The notes: generated by a model not told the origin, from the letters alone. A stretch of DNA of 64,000 nt from Solidesulfovibrio carbinolicus (GCF_004135975.1 NZ_CP026538.1:992001-1056000), one strand, 5' to 3'. Positions 8,510-17,281 are shown, counted from the stretch's first letter. Numbers and translations are program-made.

Positions 8510-10183
8510 TCAGGAGTCGGGGCCAAGTTCGCCGGAGCGTTTGACGGCGCGAAGGAGCCGTAGGCCCAGCAGCACGGCGGCGGCGCAGCCCAGCGCCCCG
8601 AAGAGCGAGATGTCGAAGACCAGCGGCGGCACCCGGCTGGCCAGCACCTGGCAGGAGCCGAGAAACAGCGCCGCCGTGACGATGCCGTAGACGAGGCGGT
8701 TTATGGTGGCGTCCAGGCCCCGGTGGACGAGGTGCACGTCGAGCCGGCCCTCGCGGGCGCGGCGCAGGATCTCGGCGGCGTCGCGGGGGAAGCTCTCGAC
8801 CAGGGCGTTCCAGTCGCGCCAGCTGCGCCGGGCGCGGGTGAAAAGCGCCCCGGGCGAAAGCCGGCGGGCGATGATCTTGCCGGCGTAGGGCGCGATGACG
8901 TCGATAAGCGAAAAGCCCGGGGAGAGGGTTCGCGACGCGCCTTCGAGCACCACGAAAACCTTGATGAGATGGGCCACCACCGGCGGCAGCAGGATGCCGT
9001 GGCGGCGCACGATGGCGGCCACGTCGCCCATGGCCCCGCCCAGGTCGAACGCGCCGAGCTCCTGGCTGGCGTAATCGGCCACGAAATCCTCGATGTCGGC
9101 CCGAAGCGCCGCCCGGTCCAGGCCCGGCGGCAGCCGCCCGATGCGCATGACCTGTTCGGTGAGCCCCTCGGCGTCGCCCTCGGCCACGGCCAACAGCGCG
9201 TCCTCCATGGCCCGGCGGGTGCGCTCGTCGATGCGCCCGACCATGCCGCAGTCCAGGATGCCCAGCCTGTCGCCGGGCAGCACCAGCAGATTGCCGGGGT
9301 GTGGATCGGCATGGAAGAAGTTGTCGCGGAAAATCATCTCCAGGAACACGTCGGCGGCAAGCTTCGCCATGGCCGTGCGCCGGGCCGCGGCCTCGGGCGA
9401 AAGCTCCCCGGCCAGACGCGACAGCGGCTCCCCGACCAGTTCTTCCATGGTCAGCACTTCCCGGGCGCAGCGCTCGGGATAGGGGCGCGGAAAGGCCACG
9501 CCCGGCTCGGAAGCGAAATTGGCCGCGAAATGGCGCAGGTTGCGCTCCTCGCGTACGAAATCGAGTTCGCGAAGGATGGTGCGGCGCATCTCGGCGGCCA
9601 CGGCCAGGGGCTGATAGAGCCGCAGCTCCACCACCCCCCGCTCGGCCAGCTCGGCCAGGCCCATGAGGATGTCGAGATCGGCCCGTACCCGCTCCTCGAT
9701 GCCGGCATGGCGCACCTTGACCACCACCGCCGTGCCGTCCGGCAGCCTGGCCCGATGCACCTGGCCGATGGAGGCGCTGGCCATGGGCACGGGATCAAAA
9801 CCCTCGAAGAGTTCTTCCACCGGCGCGCCCAGCGCCTCGCGGATCGTGCGCTCCACCGCCTCGGGCGCATCGGGTTCGGTGTCGGCCCGCAGCCTGGACA
9901 GTTCCGCCGCCACCTCCGGCCCCACGAGGTCGGCCCGGGTGCTGAGTATCTGGCCAAGCTTGATGGCCGTGCCCCCAAGCTCGGTCAGGGCCAGCCGCAG
10001 CCGTTCCTCACGCTTCAGCGTCGCCAGACTGGCCCCCGACGGGCTGACCAGCAGGTCTTTTAAAAACGCCGGGTCCGTGGCGGCCAGAAACTCGGCCAGA
10101 CCGTAACGCGCCAGCACCCCGGCGATTTCCCGGAATCTGCGGGCGTTTCTGGCGAAATGCGGTATCGAGGCGAGTGACAGCAT
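8510..10183 (-). CDS. UbiB/AarF/ABC1 atypical kinase family protein
   Basis: 557 residues with the ABC1 kinase signatures: the KxGQ motif in GTAIKLGQILSTRADL, the Ala-rich loop area SASIGQVHRARLPDG, VVKVRHAGI, the catalytic FFHADPHPGNLLVLP, and the metal-binding LGILDCGMVG. Two hydrophobic segments at the C-terminus should anchor it in the membrane. UbiB-family proteins support quinone biosynthesis or lipid handling; in an anaerobe the partner is probably menaquinone or lipid (inference). A 12-bp AT-rich perfect palindrome sits directly upstream of the start. Confidence 0.92.
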   Translation of the reverse strand: MLSLASIPHFARNARRFREIAGVLARYGLAEFLAATDPAFLKDLLVSPSGASLATLKREERLRLALTELGGTAIKLGQILSTRADLVGPEVAAELSRLRADTEPDAPEAVERTIREALGAPVEELFEGFDPVPMASASIGQVHRARLPDGTAVVVKVRHAGIEERVRADLDILMGLAELAERGVVELRLYQPLAVAAEMRRTILRELDFVREERNLRHFAANFASEPGVAFPRPYPERCAREVLTMEELVGEPLSRLAGELSPEAAARRTAMAKLAADVFLEMIFRDNFFHADPHPGNLLVLPGDRLGILDCGMVGRIDERTRRAMEDALLAVAEGDAEGLTEQVMRIGRLPPGLDRAALRADIEDFVADYASQELGAFDLGGAMGDVAAIVRRHGILLPPVVAHLIKVFVVLEGASRTLSPGFSLIDVIAPYAGKIIARRLSPGALFTRARRSWRDWNALVESFPRDAAEILRRAREGRLDVHLVHRGLDATINRLVYGIVTAALFLGSCQVLASRVPPLVFDISLFGALGCAAAVLLGLRLLRAVKRSGELGPDS

Positions 10184-10195
10184 GGCGGCGCGTCC

Positions 10196-10223
10196 CTTAA
10201 AAAATACGAGAGTATTTTTTAAG
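10196..10223. promoter_or_regulatory. AT-rich perfect palindrome before ubiB
   Basis: CTTAAAAAATAC (10196-10207) and GTATTTTTTAAG (10212-10223) are perfect inverted repeats around GAGA. It lies 13 bases upstream of the minus-strand ubiB-like start and ends next to AAGGGA, a possible ribosome site. It stands out in this GC-rich DNA. It could be a repressor operator or an mRNA hairpin that hides the ribosome site. Confidence 0.55.
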
Positions 10224-10307
10224 AAAAATTACTGGTTTTACGCTGTTGCTTCTCGTGGACGCGGCGCGAGGGTCTGGGGCGGAGAGGCCAAGGAGGAAGA
10301 GAAGAAT

Positions 10308-10350
10308 GCCTCCGGCGGCCGGGAGGGGGTAACCCCCTCCCGGACCCTCC
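10308..10350 (+). repeat. GC-rich palindromic repeat, copy 3
   Basis: Box GCCTCCGGCGGCC followed by the second stem type, GGGAGGGGGT pairing with ACCCCCTCCC, then GGACCCTCC. A GA-rich tract precedes it. Unlike most copies, it is not behind a stop codon in its own orientation. Confidence 0.85.
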
Positions 10351-10400
10351 CTGAAAGGGGGGATGGACGGCCGGTGGTATATCACGCGCGCCCTTGGGGC

Positions 10401-11279
10401 CTAGATCGGGCAATCCGGGGGCTGGCGACGCCAGCGGTAGGCCTCCACGGTGTTGCTCATGAGCGTGGCGATGGTCATGGGGCCGACGCCGCCGGGCACC
10501 GGCGTCATGGCCGAGGCCACGTCGGTGAGGTTGTCGTAGTCCACATCGCCGCAAAGCTTGCCGTCAGGCAGGCGGTTCATGCCCACGTCCACGATGACTG
10601 CGCCGGGCTTGACCATGTCGCGGGTGATGAGTTTCGGTTTGCCGATGGCCGGCACGATGAAATCGGCCTCACGCACCACGGCGGCCAGATCCGGCGTGCG
10701 CGAATGGCACACCGTCACCGTGGCGTTGCCGAAAGGCGAAGCGGCCGAAAGCAGCATGGCCATGGGCTTGCCCACGATGTTGCTGCGCCCGATGACCACC
10801 GCCCGCTTGCCGGCCGGGGAAAGACCGTAATATTCCAGAAGCTTGATGACACCGTATGGCGTGCACGGCTTGAGGCAGGGCAGCCCGATGGACAGCCGGC
10901 CGACGTTTTCGGGATGGAAGCCGTCCACGTCTTTCTTGGGATCGACCAGGGCCAGGCAGCGCTGGGCGTCCAAGCCCTTGGGCAGGGGCAGCTGGAGCAG
11001 GATGCCGTCGATGTCCTCGCTGCTGGAAAGCTCGGTGATGAGCTTCTCCAGGGCGCACTGGGTGATGCCGCCGTCGAGCCGCCAGATGCGGGACACGAAG
11101 CCCACTTCCTCGCAGGCCTTTTCCTTGTAGCGGACGTAAATCTGGGAAGCCGGGTCCTCGCCAACCAGGATGACGGCCAGATGCGGCGGCCGCCCATGCT
11201 GGCGCACCAGGGCGTCCACGTCGTTTTTCACGCGCTGGCGCAATTCGGCCGCGACTTTCTTGCCGTCAATAAGCAGCAT
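10401..11279 (-). CDS. folD: methylenetetrahydrofolate dehydrogenase/cyclohydrolase
   Basis: 292 residues from the ATG at 11279, which has AAGGAG upstream; an earlier start at 11306 adds nine residues without support. FolD oxidises 5,10-methylene-THF with NADP and hydrolyses the methenyl form to 10-formyl-THF. Catalytic Tyr and Lys are in [12 protein letters not shown], and further signatures are [26 protein letters not shown], the cofactor loop [14 protein letters not shown], and the C-terminal VIDVGMNR. In sulfate reducers this step also links to one-carbon metabolism (inference). Confidence 0.96.
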   Translation of the reverse strand: MLLIDGKKVAAELRQRVKNDVDALVRQHGRPPHLAVILVGEDPASQIYVRYKEKACEEVGFVSRIWRLDGGITQCALEKLITELSSSEDIDGILLQLPLPKGLDAQRCLALVDPKKDVDGFHPENVGRLSIGLPCLKPCTPYGVIKLLEYYGLSPAGKRAVVIGRSNIVGKPMAMLLSAASPFGNATVTVCHSRTPDLAAVVREADFIVPAIGKPKLITRDMVKPGAVIVDVGMNRLPDGKLCGDVDYDNLTDVASAMTPVPGGVGPMTIATLMSNTVEAYRWRRQPPDCPI

Positions 11280-11604
11280 GGCGAAATCTCCTTGGAAAGC
11301 GGTCAACAGCGGCCCCAGCCGCCGACGTCACGGCGACACTCTTAACCGGGCAGGCGGGCGTCGTCTACTGATGCGAGGTGGAGGGGAGAGAGGAGAAGAG
11401 AAAGTGGAAGATGCTCCGGCGGCCGGGGGCCTGAGGCCCCCGGACCCCCCAATTGGTCTGCGGTGCGCGTTTATTCTTTCTTGGATTCTCCCTGGTTGGG
11501 GGGCGCTTTTCCCTTCAGGCCTTGCCTGAAGGGAAAAGCGCCCCCCAACCAGGGAGGGTCCGGGAGGGGGTTACCCCCTCCCGGCCGCCGGCACTGCCTT
11601 TCGC
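11280..11604. repeat. composite repeat element between folD and the FUSC gene
   Basis: The 325-bp gap holds a composite element at 11413-11591. It comprises a type-A repeat copy (11413-11450), a spacer beginning AATTGGTCTGCG, a perfect 31-bp inverted repeat (11490-11520 with 11524-11554, 3-base loop), and a type-B copy in opposite orientation (11552-11591). An inverted homologue is at 14559-14740. Nothing recognisable was seen in 11280-11412. Confidence 0.85.
11490..11554. repeat. 31-bp perfect inverted repeat (long hairpin)
   Basis: The arms 11490-11520 and 11524-11554 are exact inverted copies around CTT. The core GGGGCGCTTTT resembles the GAGCGCTTTTT core of the hairpin at 14606-14656. 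Confidence 0.9.
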
Positions 11605-12684
11605 TTATTCCATGGCCCGGATGCGGGCGACGGTTTCGCGGGCGTCGGCGGCGCAGGCGAGCATGCCGTGCATGAAGCTGAAGAAGTGCATGACTTCGCT
11701 TAAATCGTAGGCGGCCGGGGCGCGGTCGCGGCGCATGTCGGCGAGTTTATCCCGGGCCTTGGCCACGGCGGCGTCCAGGGCGTCCACGTCGGGCAGGGGC
11801 GCGTCGCCGCGCAGGTGGGCGGCGAGCTTCGTCAGCACCTCGGCTCCGGCGTGTTCCAGATCGGCCATTTCCTCGGGCAAATGGCGGTGCAGCCCCTTGC
11901 CGCGCCATTCGGCGGCCACGTGGTCCATGCCCAGCACGTGTTCGAAGAGCCGTTCGCCGCGAAAAAGCAGCATGGCCCGCAGGGCGCTTTCGCCCCGGTC
12001 GCGGCTTTCGGCGTCGGCTTCCAGGCGCAGTTCCCGGCAGCGGGCCAGGGTGCGCAGGATTCGGTCCTTTAAGGCGAACACATGGCGTTCGGGGTAGTCC
12101 TCGCGGATGCGGCCTTCCACCACCACGGCGAAAAGAGAGGCCACGTCCTCGAAGAGCTTGGCCAGGCCATGGGACAGCGCCCGGCTGGCCCGGGAGGGGA
12201 ACACGACCACCGAGGTCACCAGCGCCGTGACGATGCCCACGGCGATTTCCAGGAACCGGTCGAAGCCCAGTTCCAGGGCCGGCATGTCGGGATGGCCGGC
12301 CAAAATGACGATAACGGCGGTGATGCCGGCCACGCGCGAGCTTTCCCGCAGTTTGGGGATGGCGGCGCACACGGCCAGGGTGGCGAAGACGGCAAGGCCG
12401 GCGGCGGTCACGGTCTGGCCGCCGAAGTGGGAGGCCGCCGCGCCCAAGGCCGCGCCCACGGCCGTGCCGGCCAGCCGGGTCCAGGCGGCCCGGATGGAGC
12501 CGCCGAGATTGGCCTGCATGACGATGACGGCCGTGACCACGGCCCAGTAGCCCTGGGGCAGGGCGAGAAAGGCGACAAGCAGTTGGGTGGCCACCACGGC
12601 CACGGCCGTGCGCAGGGCGTGGCGCAAGCCGAAACGTCTGGCGAAACGGCCGAGGCGGCCGGCAATGTCGGAAAAGCTGATCAT
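11605..12684 (-). CDS. FUSC/aromatic acid exporter-like inner membrane protein
   Basis: 359 residues. The N-terminal 160 contain about six hydrophobic segments in pairs (ALRTAVAVVATQLLVAFLALPQGYW, VTAVIVMQANLG, LAGTAVGAALGAAASH, AAGLAVFATLAVCAAIP, AGITAVIVILAG, EIAVGIVTALVTSVVVFPSR), typical of the FUSC/ArAE fold. The remaining C-terminal 190 residues are a soluble, largely helical domain. Members export aromatic acids or other small molecules, but the substrate here is unknown. It lacks the second membrane half of AaeB/YccS proteins, so it probably works as an oligomer. Confidence 0.8.
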   Translation of the reverse strand: MISFSDIAGRLGRFARRFGLRHALRTAVAVVATQLLVAFLALPQGYWAVVTAVIVMQANLGGSIRAAWTRLAGTAVGAALGAAASHFGGQTVTAAGLAVFATLAVCAAIPKLRESSRVAGITAVIVILAGHPDMPALELGFDRFLEIAVGIVTALVTSVVVFPSRASRALSHGLAKLFEDVASLFAVVVEGRIREDYPERHVFALKDRILRTLARCRELRLEADAESRDRGESALRAMLLFRGERLFEHVLGMDHVAAEWRGKGLHRHLPEEMADLEHAGAEVLTKLAAHLRGDAPLPDVDALDAAVAKARDKLADMRRDRAPAAYDLSEVMHFFSFMHGMLACAADARETVARIRAME

Positions 12685-12927
12685 GGGGACGGGATGCTCC
12701 TTGACGCGAAGACGGGCTTCCTAACGCCGACGCGCCCGAATGGGAAGCCCCCAGGCGGGACCATTCCCAGGGGCAACGGTTGTGTCCGTAACCACCCTAT
12801 GGTATTTCTTCCCCAGTTGGCCAAGGGTTTGGTGGTTTTCGAACCCGAACGGAGCAAGCGCCGTGCCCGTAATCGCCCTGCCATGCGAGCCGCTGGTTCG
12901 CGGCTGTCCGCCCGGGCGGACGCGCCC

Positions 12928-14544
12928 ATGAGCGGCGCGAGGCTGCTCGTGGCCGGCGGGCCGGACCGGGACGCCGCCGCCCTGGCCGCCGCCCTCGGCC
13001 GGCCCGGCCGGGTCTGTCGCGCGGTCTTGCCCGCGTTCTTGCCCGACGTCCTTTCCGCCGCTGCGGCGGATGTGCTCATCATCCCGCTTTTTGGCCAGGA
13101 CGGCCCCGAACCGTTGCCGGAACTGCTGACGCTGCTTCACGGCGTGGCGGCTGCGGCCGTGTTTGTGGCCGACGCCGGGTTCGCGGCTCCGTCCGAGGGC
13201 CTACGCCTGCTGCCGGGACTGGCCGCCGCCGGCATCGATACGGTCCTCACCCTGCTGGCCGAACGTGACGAGGCTTCTTGTCGCTCCCAGGAAAATCTGG
13301 CCTGGAAACGCACGTTTCTAAGCGGTTTTTCCGGTCTGGTCGTGGTCTGCGACAGCCGGCGGCGGGTGGTGCGCGGCAACGCCCCCCTGACGCACCGGGC
13401 CGGGGCCGATCCGGCCGGCATGACCTGCCATGCCGCCCTGCACGGCCGGGGCGAACCCTGCCCCTGGTGCCCGGCCGACGAGGTCCTGGCCGGCCGAGTG
13501 GCGGCCATGGAGATCCAAAGCCCCTTGGACGGCCGATATTTCGCCATGACCTGCGCGCCCCTGGTCCTGTCCTGCCAGGAGACGCTCATGCTGACGCTTT
13601 TAACCGACGTCACCGAACGCAACATGGCCGTCGCCCGCCTCAAATCCCTCAACCGCGACCTGGAACGGCGGGTGAGCGAACGCACCGACGTGCTGGCCCG
13701 TCAGACCGAGGAACTGGCCGAAGCGAACAACCGCCTCGTCGAACTCGATGCCCTCAAATCCGGTTTCCTGGCCACGGTCACCCACGATCTGCGCACACCC
13801 CTGACCTCGGTGTTGGGCTTCGCCAAGCTCGTACGCCGGGATTTTCTCAAGGAATTCATGCCGTTTTCCGATGTGAGCGAGAAGCTTCGCCGCAAAGGGA
13901 CGCGGATTGCCGATAACCTGCGCATCATCGAAAACGAAGGCGAACGGCTCACCCGGCTGGTCAACGATTTTCTCGATCTTTCGCGCATCGAATCCGGCCG
14001 GCTGCCCTGGAACGACCGCGACGTGGACCCGGGCGAGGTGCTGCGGCTGGCCGCCGAGGCCGTGGGCGGCGAGTTCGAGCAAAACGAACGTCTGGCCCTG
14101 GTGGTGGACGTGGTCGGCCCCTTGCCGCCCCTGCGCCTGGACCCGGACCGGCTGGTGCAGGTGCTGGTCAACCTGCTCACCAACGCCGCGCGCCACACCC
14201 GGGAAGGGGTGGTGACGCTGGGCGCGCGCCAGCTGCCCTCGGGGCGGCTGGAACTGCGGGTGGACGACACCGGCCCGGGCATCGACGAAAAGGACCGGGA
14301 ACGCATTTTCGACAAATTCTATCAAGCCCGCCGGGGCGACACCCGGCCGGAAAAGGTCCGGGGCTCGGGCCTGGGGCTGGCCATCTGCAAACACATCGTG
14401 GAACGCTACGACGGCTCCATCCGGGCCGAAGGGCGCACTCCCCACGGCACAAGCTTCGTGGTGGAGCTGCCGCCGGCCGCCGCGTCGCCCGCAGCCCCGA
14501 CCTCGCCTGCAACCCGCCCCAACGCCGAGCCGTTGCCGTCATAG
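12928..14544 (+). CDS. PAS sensor histidine kinase, about 538 aa
   Basis: The N-terminal 110 residues look like a degenerate receiver or other alpha/beta fold (ARLLVAGGPDRD, VLIIPLFGQDGP). A PAS domain follows with a cysteine signature CHAALHGRGEPCPWCP at about residues 167-182. Next come a coiled coil (about 225-270), HisKA with His near residue 285 in THDLRTPLTSVLGF, and HATPase with DDTGPGIDEKD and GSGLGLAICKHIVERY. There is no membrane segment, so it is a cytoplasmic sensor. The start is uncertain: ATG 12928 and ATG 12883 both lack a good ribosome site, and I took the one next to the fold. Repeat copy 6 follows the stop. Confidence 0.88.
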   Translation: MSGARLLVAGGPDRDAAALAAALGRPGRVCRAVLPAFLPDVLSAAAADVLIIPLFGQDGPEPLPELLTLLHGVAAAAVFVADAGFAAPSEGLRLLPGLAAAGIDTVLTLLAERDEASCRSQENLAWKRTFLSGFSGLVVVCDSRRRVVRGNAPLTHRAGADPAGMTCHAALHGRGEPCPWCPADEVLAGRVAAMEIQSPLDGRYFAMTCAPLVLSCQETLMLTLLTDVTERNMAVARLKSLNRDLERRVSERTDVLARQTEELAEANNRLVELDALKSGFLATVTHDLRTPLTSVLGFAKLVRRDFLKEFMPFSDVSEKLRRKGTRIADNLRIIENEGERLTRLVNDFLDLSRIESGRLPWNDRDVDPGEVLRLAAEAVGGEFEQNERLALVVDVVGPLPPLRLDPDRLVQVLVNLLTNAARHTREGVVTLGARQLPSGRLELRVDDTGPGIDEKDRERIFDKFYQARRGDTRPEKVRGSGLGLAICKHIVERYDGSIRAEGRTPHGTSFVVELPPAAASPAAPTSPATRPNAEPLPS

Positions 14545-14558
14545 CAGGGGGGAAGAGT

Positions 14559-14740
14559 GCCTCCGGCGGCCGGGAGGGGGTAACCCCCTCCCGGACCCTC
14601 CCTACTTGGAGAGCGCTTTTTCGCCAAGCTCCGCTTGACGAAAAAGCGCTCTCCAAACAGGAAGGCCCCTGGGGAAAAGGAGCGGAGGTCGCAGACCAAT
14701 TGGGGGGGCCGGGGGCCTCAGGCCGCCGGCCGCCGGAGGC
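14559..14740. repeat. composite repeat element, inverted relative to 11413-11591
   Basis: Type-B copy 14559-14602, then a long hairpin 14606-14656 (24-bp arms around TCC, one mismatch), a spacer ending CGCAGACCAATT, and type-A copy 14702-14740 in opposite orientation. The order is the mirror image of the 11.4-kb element, and the spacer matches its complement. It sits between two convergent genes, with each terminal copy facing the stop codon beside it. Confidence 0.85.
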
Positions 14741-14750
14741 CTCTTTTGCC

Positions 14751-15473
14751 TCAAATATCGTTCAAATCGATGGTCTTGGGCGCGGGTTTGGCGGGCTTGG
14801 CCGGGTCTTTGGCGCCGGCCGGCGCGCTGGGCTGGCTGGGGGCGGACAGGTTGGAGCCGCTGTAGGACGGGCTGGACGCGGCGGCGGGAGCGGAGGACGC
14901 GGCCGGGGCGGCGCGTTTGGCGCCGCACACGAGCCGCACGCCTTCCAGGCGCGACCGGGCCTGGGCGTTGCCGGCCTCGCGGCGCAGCGCTTCCTGGTAG
15001 GCGGCCTGGGCCTTGTCGCACTGGCCCGTCAGCAGCGAGGCGTCGCCCAGGGCCACGGCGGCCCGGGGGTCCTTGCCGCCGGCCTTGGCGGCGGCTTCGA
15101 GCATGTCGCGGGCGCGGGCGGCGTCGCCGCCGGCCAAAAGCGTCATGCCAAGCCCTTCCATGGCCGGTGCGGAGGTGGGGCTGGCGGCCAGGGCGGCGCG
15201 GAAGGCCACCTCGGCCTTGTCCTGGCCGTCCTTGGCGCAGGCCGTGCCGCCCCGGGCCAGGGTTTCGGCTCCGGCCGAGGGCCCGGCCTGGGACAGTTCG
15301 CGGCAGGCGGCGGCGTAATCCTTTTTCTCGAACGCGGCGTTGCCGGCGGCGGCGTTGCCGGCGGCGGGGTCGGCGGCCGGTTCGGACGAGGAAAACTTCA
15401 TGGAGCCGCAGCCGGGCAGCACGGCGAGCAGGGCGGCCAGGGCCACGGGCGCGGCAAAGCGGCGTATCGACAT
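14751..15473 (-). CDS. TPR-containing lipoprotein, 240 aa
   Basis: The start is the ATG at 15473 behind GGAGG. The signal peptide is lipoprotein-type with lipobox LPGC (MSIRRFAAPVALAALLAVLPGC), so it should be membrane anchored outside the cytoplasm. TPR-like helical repeats cover about residues 45-180 (AFEKKDYAAACRELSQAG, KAEVAFRAALAASP, ARARDMLEAAAKAG, KAQAAYQEALRREAG). The C-terminal 60 residues are an Ala/Pro/Ser-rich linker ending KPAPKTIDLNDI. Its role is unknown, perhaps assembly of an envelope complex. It is divergent from the LysM gene. Confidence 0.85.
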   Translation of the reverse strand: MSIRRFAAPVALAALLAVLPGCGSMKFSSSEPAADPAAGNAAAGNAAFEKKDYAAACRELSQAGPSAGAETLARGGTACAKDGQDKAEVAFRAALAASPTSAPAMEGLGMTLLAGGDAARARDMLEAAAKAGGKDPRAAVALGDASLLTGQCDKAQAAYQEALRREAGNAQARSRLEGVRLVCGAKRAAPAASSAPAAASSPSYSGSNLSAPSQPSAPAGAKDPAKPAKPAPKTIDLNDI

Positions 15474-15510
15474 GAGGGAACCTCCGAAAAAAGCGGTCTT
15501 GGATGTCCTG

Positions 15511-15539
15511 GCTATCCCAAAGCCCGGCCGGATTGTCAA
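15511..15539 (-). promoter_or_regulatory. candidate promoter of the TPR lipoprotein gene
   Basis: On the minus strand, TTGACA is followed by 17 bases and GATAGC. The -35 is perfect and the -10 is weak. It is 38 bases before the start codon, with the ribosome site between. Confidence 0.45.
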
Positions 15540-15595
15540 ATTGCCGGCCGCCTGATAGGCGGATAGCATCCCTCCCCTTAAACCGGAGGCCTGCC

Positions 15596-16180
15596 ATGCC
15601 CTGGCGTATCCTCTTGGCGCTTTGCCTTCTGGTTCAGGCTCTGCCGGCCCTGGCCGGCGAAACCGTCCATCAGGCCCGGCCCGGCGATCATCCCGCCGCC
15701 CTGGCCAAACGCTATCATGTGACCCTGGCCGCCATTCTGGCCCGCAATCCCGGCCTTGATCCCTGCCGCATCATGGTCGGCGACGCCATCGTCATTCCCG
15801 ACGCGGCGGAGCTTGCCGCGCCGTCCACGTCCGTTCCCGCGCCGTCCGCCAAGACGGCTCCCGGACCTGCCCCGGCCGCGCCGGCCACAGCGGAAAACCC
15901 GACCGGGGCCAAGGCCGGCCCGGCCCTGCTGCCTGACGAGGAGGCGGCCGGGCGCAAGTACGTGGTTGCGCCGGGCGACTGTCCGGCGGTCATTGCCGAG
16001 CGCTTCGGCATCCCGCTGGAGGTGTTGGAGAGGGCCAATCCCGGTCTGGACGCCAAACGGCTGCCGGTTGGCTGCGTGCTGGCCGTGCCGGACGCGGCGG
16101 CCTGCGCGCCGCCGCCCGTGGCCGTGGCCCGGCCGGGGGAACCGGTCTCTGCCGCGCCCCTGGTCATGGATTTGAAATAA
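15596..16180 (+). CDS. secreted protein with two LysM domains, 194 aa
   Basis: A signal peptide (WRILLALCLLVQALPALAG, about residues 3-21) is followed by LysM repeats at about 25-68 (ARPGDHPAALAKRYHVTLAA) and 122-166 (VVAPGDCPAVIAERFGIPLE). They are separated by a Pro/Ala-rich linker. LysM domains bind peptidoglycan glycan chains, so this protein should sit in the periplasm at the wall. There is no catalytic domain. The ATG at 15596 has CCGGAGG upstream. The MoxR gene starts 54 bases after its stop, so cotranscription is likely. Confidence 0.88.
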   Translation: MPWRILLALCLLVQALPALAGETVHQARPGDHPAALAKRYHVTLAAILARNPGLDPCRIMVGDAIVIPDAAELAAPSTSVPAPSAKTAPGPAPAAPATAENPTGAKAGPALLPDEEAAGRKYVVAPGDCPAVIAERFGIPLEVLERANPGLDAKRLPVGCVLAVPDAAACAPPPVAVARPGEPVSAAPLVMDLK

Positions 16181-16234
16181 CCCCCCTTGCCGGGCGCGCC
16201 CGGGGCGGGCATACCGCTTGGCGGAGGGGTTGCC

Positions 16235-17209
16235 ATGCTGACTGCCGAGGAAACGGCCGGGGCGGCGCGCGTCGCCCAGGCCTTGCGCGCCGAGATGGGA
16301 AAGGTGCTGGTTGGCCGCGAGGCGCTCATCGAGCGGCTTCTGGTCGGGCTATTGTGTCGGGGCCATGTGCTTCTCGAAGGCGTGCCGGGGCTGGCCAAGA
16401 CCCTGGCCGTGACGACCCTGGCCCGGGTGGTCACGGCCGCGTACAGCCGGGTGCAGTTCACGCCCGATCTGTTGCCCGCCGACATCCGGGGCGCCGAGGT
16501 CTACCAACCGGCCACGGGCACTTTTACCGTGCGCAAGGGGCCGATATTCGCCAACATCGTGCTGGCCGACGAGATCAACCGCGCGCCGGCCAAGGTGCAG
16601 TCGGCGCTTTTGGACGCCATGGCCGAGGGCAAGGTGACCATCGGCGGCGAAACCTTCGATCTGCCGCGCCCGTTTCTGGTTTTGGCCACGCAAAATCCCA
16701 TTGAGCAGGAAGGGACGTATCCCTTGCCCGAGGCCATGGCCGACCGGTTTTTGCTGCATCTGACCCTGGGCTATCCCGGGGCCGGGGAAGAGGCGGAGAT
16801 CGTGCGCCGGGCCTGTCTGGAGGAGGAACCCGAGCCTGGTCCGGTCCTGGACGGAGCCGGGGTGCTGGCCTTGTCGCGGCTGTGCGGCCGGGTGCGGTTG
16901 GATGCCCGGCTGACGGAATATATCGTGGCCGTGGTCGCGGCCACGCGCGATCCGGCCGGGGCCGGGCTGCCCGAATTCGCCGACAAGGTGGCCTACGGCG
17001 CCTCTCCCCGGGCGTCCATTGCCCTGGCCCGCACGGCCCGGGCGCTGGCCCTGTTGTCCGGCCGGGATTTCGCCGGTCCGGCCGACGTCAAGGCCATGGC
17101 GGCCGACGTCATGCGCCACCGCATCCTGCTCACCTACGAGGGCTTGGCCGAGGGCCTCACGCCCGACGCGGTCATCGCCGCCGTCCTAAACGCCGTTCCC
17201 GTCCCCTAA
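16235..17209 (+). CDS. MoxR-family AAA+ ATPase, 324 aa
   Basis: Walker A is GVPGLAKT at residues 49-56 and Walker B is IVLADEIN at about 108-115. The arm QFTPDLLPADIRGAEVY, sensor ATQNPIEQEGTYPLPEA and the C-terminal lid domain identify the MoxR group. These ATPases usually act with DUF58 and VWA proteins encoded next door to insert cofactors or assemble complexes, but none of those partners is present here. The ATG at 16235 follows GGCGGAGGGG. Repeat copy 8 follows, then a convergent Sel1 gene. Confidence 0.93.
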   Translation: MLTAEETAGAARVAQALRAEMGKVLVGREALIERLLVGLLCRGHVLLEGVPGLAKTLAVTTLARVVTAAYSRVQFTPDLLPADIRGAEVYQPATGTFTVRKGPIFANIVLADEINRAPAKVQSALLDAMAEGKVTIGGETFDLPRPFLVLATQNPIEQEGTYPLPEAMADRFLLHLTLGYPGAGEEAEIVRRACLEEEPEPGPVLDGAGVLALSRLCGRVRLDARLTEYIVAVVAATRDPAGAGLPEFADKVAYGASPRASIALARTARALALLSGRDFAGPADVKAMAADVMRHRILLTYEGLAEGLTPDAVIAAVLNAVPVP

Positions 17210-17226
17210 CCCCCGTCCAACAATTT

Positions 17227-17263
17227 GGGGGTCCGGGGGCCTCAGGCCCCCGGCCGCCAAGGC
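17227..17263 (-). repeat. GC-rich palindromic repeat, copy 8
   Basis: Type-A stem; the outer box is slightly decayed (GCCTTGGCGGCC on the minus strand). Its box end faces the stop of the Sel1-repeat gene 18 bases away. Confidence 0.8.
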
Positions 17264-17281
17264 ATCTTCCGCCTTTCTCTC

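Noticed and set aside
12082-12927. N-terminal extension of the histidine kinase frame
   Set aside because: It is antisense to the FUSC gene and low-complexity Gly/His-rich; the kinase fold begins near 12928.
11490-14656. Long hairpins as ordinary rho-independent terminators
   Set aside because: They are perfect or near-perfect but lack a T-tract on either side and are embedded in composite repeats, so I listed them as repeats.
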